Shown: piece by piece, positions 16,201 through 24,570 of the stretch | Position numbering within the stretch: the first letter of the stretch is position 1 | Layout of the letters: every line of letters starts with the position of its first letter | Assembly: GCA_964016885.1 (NCBI GenBank) | Contig: OZ024742.1 | Coordinates: 361,975,848-362,039,847, forward strand | DNA: 64,000 nt | Source of the DNA: Eledone cirrhosa | Lineage: Eukaryota > Mollusca > Cephalopoda > Octopoda > Eledonidae | Reading direction: 5' to 3' | The notes under the pieces: model-generated | What the model was told of the DNA's origin: nothing | The model's input: the letters and a program-made list of their open reading frames with translations, nothing else | Databases searched by the model: none | Position numbers and translations under genes: made by a program

Positions 16201-17751
16201 GACATCTCCCCCATAGTAGCTCTGCCTAATATAATGTATATATCTATATTTAGACATCTCCCCCACTGTAGCTCTGTCTAATATAATGTATATATCTATT
16301 TTTAGACATCTCCCCCACTGTAACTCTGTCTAATCTAATGTATATGTCAATATTTAGACATCTCCCCAGTGTAGCTCTGCCTAATCTAATGTATATATCA
16401 ACATTTAGACATCTCCCCACTGTAGCTCTGCCTAATCTAATGTATATATATCAATATTTAGACATCTCCCCCACAGTAGCTCTGTCTAATATAATGTATA
16501 TATCAATATTTGGACATCTCCCCCACTATTGCTCTGTCTAATACAACGTATATATCAATATTTAGACATCTCCCCCACTGTAGCTCTGCCTAATATAATG
16601 TATATATCAATATTTAGACATCTCCTCCACTATAGCTCTGTCTAATCTAATGTATATATCTATTTTTAGACATATCCCCCACTGTAACTCTGCCTAATCT
16701 AACGTATATATCAATATTTAGACATCTCCCCCACTATAGCTCTGTCTAATCTAACGTATATATATGTATATATTAGACATCTCCCCCACTGTAGCTCTGC
16801 CTAATATAATGTATATATCAATATTTAGACATTTCCCCCACTATAGCTCTGTCTAATCTAATGTATATATATCTATAATTAGACATCTCCCCCACAGTAG
16901 CTCTGCCTAATATAATGTATATATCAGTATTTAGACATCTCCCCCACTGTAACTCTGTCTAATCTAATGTATATATCAATATTCAGACTTCTCCCCACTG
17001 TAACTCTGCCTAATCTAATGTATATATCAATATTTAGACATCTCCCCCACTGTAGCTCTGCCTAATATAATGTATATATCAATATTTAGACATCTCCCCC
17101 ACAGTAGCTCTGTCCAATATAACGTATATATCAATATTTAGACATCTCCCCCACAGTAGCTCCACCTAATATAATGTATATATCAATATTTCGACATGTC
17201 CCCCACTGTTGCTCTGCCTAATCTAATGTATATATATATATTTAGACATCTTCCCCACTGTTGCTCTGCCTAATCTAATGTATATATATATATTTAGACA
17301 TCTCCCCCACTGTTCCTCTGCCTAATCTAATGTATATATCATTATTTAGTCATCTCCTCCACTGTAGCTCTGCCTAATCTAATGTATATATCAATATTCA
17401 GACATCTCCCCACTGTAACTCTGCCTAATATAATGTATATATCAATATTTAGTCATCTCCCCCACTGTAGCTCTGCCTAATCTAATGTATATATATATAT
17501 TTAGACATCTCCCCCACTGTAGCTCTGCAAAATATAATGTATATATCATTATTTAACATCTCCCCCACTATAGCTCTGTCTAATCTAATGTATATATCAA
17601 TATTTAGACATCTCCCCCACTGTAACTCTGCCAAATACAATGTATATATCAATATTTAGAAATCTCCCACTGTAGCTCTGCCAAAATATAATGTATATAT
17701 CAATATTTAGACATCTCCCCCACAGTAGCTCTGTCTAATCTAATGTATATC

Positions 17752-17806
17752 TGTTAGAACACGAAAAGTGTGAAACAACAGAATGTTCACTTTTCGTGTT
17801 CTAACA
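17752..17806. other. Perfect 19-bp inverted repeat at satellite edge
   Basis: Arms 17752-17770 (TGTTAGAACACGAAAAGTG) and 17788-17806 are exact reverse complements around a 17-nt spacer. The hairpin starts at the last base of satellite block 1 and is the first non-satellite sequence of the transposon island. It could be the remnant end of a mobile element or a foldback formed at the junction. No family is recognised. Confidence 0.85.
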
Positions 17807-17900
17807 TATATGACTAGCTTCTTCATAAATTTTTCGGGGATAGCCGTGGTGGTGGTGATCGTATGTCATTGGCTAATTTTCAACCAATCAGAGTAAGTGT

Positions 17901-17902
<2 letters not shown>
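17807..17902. other. Short unique stretch with two facing CCAAT-type boxes
   Basis: The stretch is non-repetitive. ATTGG at 17868-17872 and CCAATCA at 17883-17889 face each other about 10 bp apart, which resembles paired NF-Y sites. They may be coincidental in an AT-rich sequence. No transcript or ORF is supported downstream, where a long TA run follows. Confidence 0.2.

Positions 17903-17978
<76 letters not shown>
17903..17978. repeat. (TA)n microsatellite
   Basis: About 38 uninterrupted TA dinucleotides. This is the first of many (TA)n tracts in the window, most of which sit at the centre or edge of a palindrome or transposon fragment. Confidence 0.95.
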
Positions 17979-18290
17979 TATTCCCCCTCTCTCTATATAT
18001 ATCTTACGCTTTCGCTTTACACTCCTCCCCTTCAATAACACATTTCCCCCTCTCTATATATCTCTTCCACTGTTACTTACGCCTGTTTCTCTCTATCTGT
18101 TCCGTCTCTATATATATCTCTCTTACTCTTTCGCTTTGCACTCCTCCCCTTCAATACCATCTCTCCCCCTCTCTATATATTTGTTACTCTATCGCTGCAC
18201 GCTCCTCTCCTTCAATATATCAATTACACACGCTTTACACTCCTTTATCCCCAGCGCCCCTATATATACACCCCCTCCCACATCTATATT
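17979..18290. repeat. Degenerate pyrimidine-rich minisatellite
   Basis: Imperfect units of roughly 60-70 bp share CTCTCTATATAT, CTTTCGCTTTRCACTCCTCCCCTTCAATA-like segments in shorter pieces, and a C-rich tail; about four decayed copies are visible. The two long open frames across it translate to low-complexity Y/I/S/L/P strings and are not genes. The next 600 bases (18291-18888) hold TA/TG-rich sequence and no recognised feature apart from a resemblance of 18640-18690 to 63845-63900. Confidence 0.6.
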
Positions 18291-18888
18291 TTAATGTTCC
18301 GTTGCACCGTGAATATATGTGTCTATATATATATACATATATATTGTATATACACATTCATGTATGTGTATACACACTCATGTATGTATATACACTGGTT
18401 TTATGTGTGTATTGTAAATTTGTACTGTTAAAACACGAAACTAACATTCGATTGACACTTTGATTACCTGTACAGGCAATAGTTATTAGAATGCTGTTGA
18501 AATGTGTATATATTTTGGGGGGACATCCTGTATATACACACATTATATATAATACAATAAACAGATAAATACACACATATATATATGAGCTTATTTAATT
18601 ATAAATATTGTGAATTTTTAACTCAGTTCAATTATATATATAAATGGCTTCTACAGGACTAGAACTGTTTCATTCGAAAGAAATCATCATAATATTGAGA
18701 GGGGGGACTAGATAAAATATTTCAAATCAAATGTGTATAAGTTATAAGTTAAAATGTATAAATAGAGACGATAGTGGAGGTATATCTGTTTAGTGGAACA
18801 GTAGACGATAGAATTAAATACAGACGAGAATCTCCCTTTAATGAAACAGCAGACGATAGAATTAAGGCAATTTAAATTTTAAGCATTT

Positions 18889-18937
18889 GCATTTCATCGT
18901 TACGGGGTCGATAAAATAAAGTACCAGTAGTACACTG
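18889..18937 (+). mobile_element. Cephalopod SINE, internal fragment
   Basis: This carries the SINE body block (TTTCATCGTTACGGGG followed by the GGTCGATAAAATAAAGTACC core and CAGTAGTACACTG) without the tRNA-related head or the tail. It is a truncated or decayed copy. Confidence 0.8.
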
Positions 18938-19092
18938 TCACTATAAGTAGACGACTTTCAAATTGAATTGTTGGTTCCATTTCTTTAGTATTTTCAATTG
19001 TAGTTATCTACTTAAAAAGCGTTACACGGTTAGAGACATAATTGGTAAGTTATATCTTCCCTATTAAACCATTGCATTATTTCGCCTACAAT

Positions 19093-19279
19093 GGCGGTGG
19101 ATTGGCAGTATCGGTAGAGGTTCGGACGCCATGCTTTGACGCATAGAGTTACGGCCCTTGCCATTCTGAGTTCAAATCCCGCCGAGGTTAACTTTGCCTT
19201 TCATCCTTACGGGGTCGATAAAATAAAGTACCAGTAATGTACTGGGTAATTTTCTGGCCTTGTGCCAATAGTAGAAACA
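19093..19279 (+). mobile_element. Complete cephalopod tRNA-derived SINE with 17-bp TSD
   Basis: The head GGCGGTGGATTGGCAGTATC begins the element. A tRNA-like B-box region (GAGTTCAAATCCCGCC) follows, then the GGTCGATAAAATAAAGTACC block, and the end is GGCCTTGTGCC...GTAGAAACA. The element is flanked by a direct repeat ATTATTTCGCCTACAAT at 19076-19092 and 19280-19296. Length is 187 bp, close to the copy at 50538. Full structure and intact target duplication suggest a fairly recent insertion. The name is from recognition of the family, not a search. Confidence 0.93.
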
Positions 19280-19507
19280 ATTATTTCGCCTACAATAGAA
19301 CAAAAATGAAATGTTCTTTAAAGAAACAGGAATATAACTTTATAAAAAAAAAAGTTGCATCCGCTTCTTTTATCATTGATAATTTTTTCGTTTTAATATT
19401 AATTGTTTTTTGTAGTTGTTTATATTAAAAATCTTACTGTAATATTTACTTAAACGAAGGCAGACATCTAAACTTATAGATTAATCTTGAGCGAAGGACT
19501 AGATAAA

Positions 19508-19560
<53 letters not shown>

Positions 19561-19561
19561 A

Positions 19562-20601
19562 TCTATATATATAAAACTGTGGTTGTCTGTCTGTCTATCG
19601 ATTTTTGGCACACATCTCCTCTTAGAATATCTCACGGAATTGCACCGAAATTGCTATACTTGTACATTGAGCCCTAGCGAAGACATCGGAAAAAAAATAT
19701 TTCAAATTGACCCATCCTATGTGACGAAATCGAATATAATGTATCGATTTTTGAGCGTAAGTTATCAGTTATTTCCCTTTGTTCTGTTTACATTGAGCGT
19801 CTTACGTAAAAAATTACGCTGGCTTTCTCAGTCTTTGTTAATAAATAACCAGTGCAGTTTTTATCCCCAGCATCCTCTTTTGTTATAACATTCGGGTTAT
19901 CGTTATGTTTTCTTAACTTCATAAGGCATATTGTTGGTTGAGGGAATATTAATCAAAAACACCACATGCAAGTCTGCACAGTAGACACTACAGTTTTTAA
20001 GCCAAAAAAGAAACTTAACATTGTAACTTTAACACAGCTACTGAGCGACCCCGTTTTGCTTCATTTCCATTTAAAAGCATTTTAAAACAATATTTTTACT
20101 TGAAAACAAGTCTATTTAAAGACTACGTAAAACAAGCAAATATTTCGTCGTTAGGCGTGCAGACAGACAGTCGTGCAGACAGATAGTCGTGCAGAGAGGT
20201 GATATACGCGTGCAGACAGATAGTCGTGCAGAGAGGTGATATAGGCGTGCAGACAGACAGTCGTGCAGAGAGGTGATATAGGCGTGCAGACAGACATAAC
20301 TGATAATTTGGTTACGCTAATGTTTTTCTCTGCGTTGCAGTGTTTACATTTTCGATCTTTGTTAATAAATAACCAGTGCAGTTTCTATCCCCAGCATCCT
20401 CTTTTGTTATAACATTCGGGTTATCGTTATGTTTTCTTAACTTCATAAGGCATATTGTTGGTTGAGGGAATATTAATCAAAAACACCATATGCAAGTCTG
20501 CACAGTAGACACTACAGTTTTTAAGCCAAGAAAGAAACTTAACATTGTAACTTTAACACAGCTACTGAGCGACCCCGAGCAACGCCGGGCTTTACTGCTA
20601 G
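19562..20601 (+). mobile_element. Non-autonomous Helitron, about 1.04 kb
   Basis: The 5' end reads TCTATATATATAAAACTG followed by TTGTCTGTCTGTCT. The 3' end is CGAGCAACGCCGGGC then TTTACTGCTAG. It lies between A (19561) and T (20602), as expected for Helitron insertion with 5' TC and 3' CTRR ends and no target duplication. There is no Rep/helicase coding sequence. Inside, a 222-bp segment occurs twice (19832-20053 and 20356-20577, offset 524), with a 37-bp minisatellite between. The first copy stops at GAGCGACCCCG, just short of the terminal CTAG motif. Confidence 0.82.
20157..20296. repeat. 37-bp minisatellite inside the Helitron
   Basis: Units contain GTGCAGACAGAYAGTCGTGC followed by AGAGAGGTGATATA; GATATA recurs at 20201, 20238 and 20275, a period of 37 bp. 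It lies between the two 222-bp direct repeats of the Helitron. Confidence 0.85.
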
Positions 20602-20612
20602 TATATATATAT

Positions 20613-20826
20613 AAACGAAGAATGATAACATTTCAAGCAAAGAGTTTAATTAGGTAATGACTTACAAATTTGTTTCAGTATATATTTAATATAATATTAA
20701 TATATTTTGTAATATTATTAACTAATTATTATAATTAGCGCTTCAGGCTTTGTCTATATACTGAAACAAATTTGTAAGTCATTACCTAATTAAACTCTTT
20801 GCTTGAAATTTTATCACTCTTCGTTT
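20613..20826. mobile_element. Palindromic element, 72-bp arms
   Basis: Arms 20613-20684 and 20755-20826 are near-perfect reverse complements (start AAACGAAGAATGATAACATT, end ACTCTTCGTTT) around a 70-bp AT-rich spacer. It starts 11 bp after the Helitron end, in a TA run. Size and structure suit a foldback or MITE, but no TSD beyond TA/AT is readable. Family unknown. Confidence 0.75.
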
Positions 20827-21012
20827 TGAATTTCTCCTAAGTATTCAATACTCTGTTGAGAAATACATTTTACATAAACAGTCTTTGTACCATTTATACG
20901 GTATTAATTACTTATATTTATATATATATATAGCGTATGATTAGAACTGTGTTTATTATTAATATTTTAATGGATTTAATGAAAAATTTTAGGTGTTCAT
21001 ATATATATTCTA

Positions 21013-21073
21013 AAAATGCGCGAAATCGTGAATCCGCGATAGTTGAACCGCCAAGTAGCGAGGTATCACTGTA
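21013..21073. mobile_element. Possible pogo/Tigger-like transposon end
   Basis: The minus strand reads ACAGTGATACCTCGCTACTT, then GGCGGTTC, then GCGGATTC and a CGCG-containing block. This resembles the end of a Tc1/mariner-pogo group MITE that I recall from several animal genomes (CAGTG..CCTCGCTACTTCGCGGTTC). The partner end is not seen nearby, so this is at most one terminus. Confidence 0.4.
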
Positions 21074-21102
21074 TATATGTTTAAATATATAGTGTAGCTG
21101 TG

Positions 21103-21564
21103 ATGTATCTCGCGAGTGAATCGAGACCTGTCACTGATTTTGGTGTCCCCACTGCCGATGTGAATGAGCAACGCTGCACTTGTGAATTGGGTCTTGATGT
21201 TGCAGGCAGTTCATATACTTACAATGATGCGGTCCCACAAGCTTGTTCACATTCCTGTGCTAATAATCTAGATGGGCGTATTAAATTGGATGTGAAAGCA
21301 GCTTACCGGATGCGGAATCGGGAGAAGTTGAGACAAAAACAGGCCGATTATAGAGCTGTGAATTTTGCTAAATTAACACAAAAACAGGCCAAGTATAGAT
21401 GTTCAAAACGGTATGAGTTGGCAAACAAGCAGGCCAAGTATAGATCTGCAAATTCAGCTATTATATCTCAAAAGCAAGCCGAGCGTAGAGCTTCTAAACG
21501 TACCGAGTTGGCTAAAGAGCAGACCAAGTACAGATCTGCAAATATCTTATTGCACAAACAATAA
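21103..21564 (+). CDS. ORF with 15-residue K/R-Q-rich repeats (unrecognised, probably transposon-derived)
   Basis: About 153 codons from ATG 21103 to TAA 21562-21564 (the frame is open one codon further upstream). The N-terminal 60 residues are Ser/Cys-containing with no known motif. The C-terminal half carries six units in a strict 15-residue register, with cores VKAAYR, KQADYR, KQAKYR, KQAKYR, KQAERR and EQTKYR. The repeats differ at third codon positions (CAGGCC/CAAGCC, AAA/AAG) while keeping the pattern, which argues for past protein-level constraint. Similar short charged repeats occur near the N-terminus of some Helitron-type and other transposon proteins and in STPR-type proteins. The Helitron connection is only a guess. 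It could be a terminal exon or a relic; no splice sites were assigned. The 3' flank (21570-21700) has a diverged second copy at 23095-23210, supporting a mobile origin. Confidence 0.45.
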   Translation: MYLASESRPVTDFGVPTADVNEQRCTCELGLDVAGSSYTYNDAVPQACSHSCANNLDGRIKLDVKAAYRMRNREKLRQKQADYRAVNFAKLTQKQAKYRCSKRYELANKQAKYRSANSAIISQKQAERRASKRTELAKEQTKYRSANILLHKQ

Positions 21565-21722
21565 TTCTGCACAAATGTTGCTCCATTATTAGATCTAATG
21601 TTGCAACGATACAGTTAAATGTTGTCTGTGTATTTTAAAAAAGATTTGCTTATAATCTTTTCAAATTTCATTACGCCAATGATTCAAGCTCAAATTGACA
21701 TTATCTAAAAAATTGTACAAAC

Positions 21723-21745
21723 AGCGGTGGATTAGCAGTAGTGAA
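21723..21745 (+). mobile_element. SINE head fragment
   Basis: GCGGTGGATTAGCAGTAGTG matches the first 20 bases of the cephalopod SINE. The rest is missing and a LINE 3' end follows after about 30 bp. Confidence 0.5.
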
Positions 21746-21774
21746 CAGATAAATCAGTCAATGTATTAAGATTG

Positions 21775-22425
21775 ACTTGGCATCAATCAGCAAGACCTTC
21801 ATTAGCTGCTCTCCAGCCATCTATTTAAAGCTGTATACATCTATGGTACGAATACACTTGGAGTTCGCGTCATCAGTCTGGAACCCCTATCTTGCTCAGA
21901 ACATTGACCTCCTGGAAACTGTTCAGAGACATGCAACCAAGCGCATACCCTCCATCAGACACCTACCATACCCTGAATATTTTGCTTCCCTCTGGCAATG
22001 GACTTGGTAAACACCCACAAAGTTATTAACCATCCGACCAACAACAACCCCGAACACCTTTTTGATCTCCATGTGTCTAACACGTGGACATGCCTACAAA
22101 GTCAGAAAACAACACAGCTCCCATGACTTTAGGAAATATTTCTTCATGCTCAGAGTTGCTGAAGGATGGAACAAACTTCCTGCATCAGTTGTTAGCTGAT
22201 GACACACTGCATCCTTTAAAACCATCATACATTCCGAAATACACCAAAACTACACCTGATGTCCCCCTTCCATACACATGCACATATGTGTATATCATGA
22301 CTCATGCACTGTTCTTTTTTCATGACGTTTTTATATTACCCTATGTATTATATATGCACTTTTGATGAGTTGTAGTGCACCTCAGCATTGTACACAATAT
22401 TTTCATTATTATTATCATTATTATT
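21775..22425 (+). pseudogene. LINE 3' end, RT C-terminal region (Jockey/CR1-like), decayed
   Basis: The frame at 21777-22010 encodes ISKTFISCSPAIYLKLYTSM, then VRIHLEFASSVWNPYLAQN, IDLLETVQRHATKRIPSIRH and LPYPE. This is the thumb/C-terminal pattern of Jockey/CR1-type LINE reverse transcriptases (V..HLE.ASSVW.P......LE.VQR.ATK.IP). A deletion of about 30 bases after FASL shifts the frame; the continuation (NTHKVINHP..NNPEHLFDL) is at about 22010-22080. The 3' UTR ends in an ATT-rich tail (22400-22430). The same family is at 42034-42714. It is 5' truncated, as usual for LINEs. The following 470 bases (22426-22896) contain no recognised feature. Confidence 0.85.
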
Positions 22426-22896
22426 ATTACACTCATTGATCCATTTTGCACTAACTCTGCATCAAGCACCCTCACCTAAATATTAACCAATCAAGGATCC
22501 AATACAGCTATCTGTTGGATGAGTATTGTATAGTGCCCAAAACGAAACCAATCAGTTTAGCAGAAAGTTTCCAGACAAGAAACACGCATATTTTGCTATC
22601 CTCAAACACGTTTACACATGGCATGAAATATAACTAATCCGAGATGGCTAGGTTTCATCTTCTAACTGGATATACGAAATCCATTATGTCTTGACAACAA
22701 CATGAGGTAACATTATGTTATTCACAGACACACTTTGTACACTGTTCCATATCAGAATGTATTTCCTTCGTCACATTCACAAACAGTATTGAAAATATGT
22801 TCTTCGGCAAATAAAAATGTTTTGTTCATAATATTTCAACTAGCGATTGCTCTACTCCACGCACGACCACCATAAATTAATGACCAGCTCAACACA

Positions 22897-23063
22897 AGTA
22901 TTGGTAGAGCGTCAGACACCATGCTTTGCAGTATTGTTATGGTCCTTTGCATTCTAAGTTCAAATCCTGCCGAGGTTAACTTCGACTTTCATACTTACTA
23001 ATTCGATAAAATAAAGTACCAGTAATGGACTGCCGTAATGGATTTGTGCCGAAAAATAGAAAC
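22897..23063 (+). mobile_element. Cephalopod SINE, diverged, 5'-truncated
   Basis: It begins AGTATTGGTAGAGCGTC, has GAGTTC-like AGTTCAAATCCTGCCGAGG, then TTCGATAAAATAAAGTACC (core with one change) and ends TTGTGCC...ATAGAAAC. The head GCGGTGG is missing. Several substitutions mark it as older than the copies at 19093 and 50538. Confidence 0.88.
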
Positions 23064-23094
23064 ACTATTAATGTGCAATAAGAGCAAAATATAA

Positions 23095-23460
23095 CGACAT
23101 TGCTCAATTATTTTATCTAATGTTGTAATAACACAAGGAAATGTTGTTTGTGTATTTTTTTTTATATTTGCTCATAGGCTTTTACAATTTCGCTCAGCCA
23201 ACAACTATTAAAAAGTGAGTTGCTTAAGATAACAATTTAATCACAAATTGTTGCTATCTTTTAATACACTCCAACAAGTCATCAAATTATGTACAATAAA
23301 AACAAATCTTATTAATTTGCTCAGGGAATATAAAGAAAATGTATATACACTGATAATTGCAATGTAAATATTTTGTTTTGTATTGTTTATTTTATGTTTT
23401 CTATTATGTATAATATATTGATTTAATATTGATTGTTTTTTGTAGTTGTTTATATTAAAA
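23095..23460. repeat. Diverged repeat of 21570-21700, AT-rich
   Basis: 23095-23210 repeats the 3' flank of the 15-residue-repeat ORF (ATCTAATGTTG, AAATGTTGTYTGTGTATTTT and GCTYATARRCTTTT blocks). 23430-23460 matches 19400-19430 (TTTTTTGTAGTTGTTTATAT). These look like scattered remains of one repeat family. I see nothing else in 23064-23615, which is AT-rich. Confidence 0.5.
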
Positions 23461-23615
23461 GTCTGAAAATATTTTTATACATCTTACACTAATATTTATA
23501 AGATAATTTATAATAACAATTACATAATCTAATTACATTACAACGATAATTTATTATTAATATATATCCTGTTTAACTAGAGTTATTACAAGCGTTGCCT
23601 TAAAAAAATATTAAA

Positions 23616-24570
23616 CTAGACATGAAAAATGCGCAAGCTCAAAGGTGCCACAGAATGTTATAATAAACCTTCAAAAGTGTGGGACTAGAGTTGTTGCTAA
23701 AAAATATTGTAATCATTATATATCGTACATTCTGTGGCATCCTTTATAAAAATAGCTTAAACCAACGAAGCCTTTATTTTTACGCTATTTCACTTAGTTA
23801 ATTCTTAGAGTGTAACATATAAAAATAAATACATCTATGTTTAATGTAATAACAGCTATAAATAATTACGTAATATTATTATCATATACTCATAGTAACA
23901 AAATAATCGTGTTGAAAATTAATATGATGCTTATATGAACGATCAAATCTATAATGATAATTTCTTAAATATACTAATAGTAAAATAATTTAGTTATCTA
24001 TTGTTACATTTTCATAGAACTATAATATTAACAATCGTATTGCATTATCAAATTTTTATCACTACAAACTTTCATATTGGAATTACCTTAAGCCACTTAT
24101 TATTACTTCGCTTTCGTACTTTTACAGCTGTAGATATTGCGCTGTATCTTATATCTAATATCAATATCTCATGGTAATTTGCATGCAGTGTAAAATAGGT
24201 TTATTAATAACTTTAATATGAAATGTATTATACAGGGCTGCGGAGTCGGCCAAAAATTGACTGGCTCCAACTCAGGATCCGATACTCCATTATTTCCTAA
24301 ATTTCAGCTCCGCAGCTCTGTTATTATATTAATTAATTTATTTTATAGTTGTAAATCATATTTTTATATGTTACACTCTAAGAATTAACTAAGTGAAATA
24401 GCGTAAAAATAAAGGCTTCGTTGGTTTAAGCTATTTTTATAAAGGATGCCACAGATTGTACGATATATAATGATTACAATATTTTTTAGCAACAACTCTA
24501 GTCCCACACTTTTGAAGGTTTATTATAACATTCTGTGGCACCTTTGAGCTTGCGCATTTTTCATGTCTAG
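23616..24570. mobile_element. 955-bp element with 212-bp terminal inverted repeats
   Basis: The left arm 23616-23827 (starting CTAGACATGAAAAATGCGC) and right arm 24359-24570 are reverse complements with very few mismatches (one seen at CATTCTG/CAATCTG). The interior is AT-rich with no transposase ORF. The right end abuts the satellite directly, whereas the left end is in AT-rich non-satellite DNA. A foldback or long-TIR non-autonomous DNA transposon is likely. No clear TSD was found. Confidence 0.83.
24233..24320. mobile_element. 88-bp hAT-type MITE with 8-bp TSD
   Basis: Ends CAGGGCTGCGGAG and CTCCGCAGCTCTG are imperfect inverted repeats of the GGCTGCGGAGTCGG type that I recall for short hAT elements in invertebrates. 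Flanks GTATTATA and TTATTATA form a 7/8-match 8-bp target duplication, the length expected for hAT. It lies inside the spacer of the 955-bp element, so it inserted later. Confidence 0.75.

Larger units (their letters stand above)
1..17751. repeat. 52-bp satellite array, block 1
   Basis: This block is continuous tandem repetition of a monomer of about 52 bp. The monomer reads TAGCTCTGCC, then TAATMTAATG, then TATATATCAATATTTAGACA, then TCTCCCCCACTG; the first two copies of TAGCTC start at 9 and 61. Length variants of 50-54 bp come mainly from the C4/C5 run and from extra TA in the TATATAT stretch. Recurrent variants are CTGTC for CTGCC, CTATATTTA for CAATATTTA, CACAGTAG for CACTGTAG, and AACTCCCCAATTG. 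I see no gene in it. Open frames of 60-85 codons on both strands are chance read-through of short-monomer runs. The monomer is strongly strand-asymmetric, with C-runs only on the plus strand. Confidence 0.97.

Noticed and set aside
18358..18576. 72-codon minus-strand ORF and neighbouring small ORFs
   Set aside because: No domain, overlaps TA/TG-rich sequence, and no supporting context.
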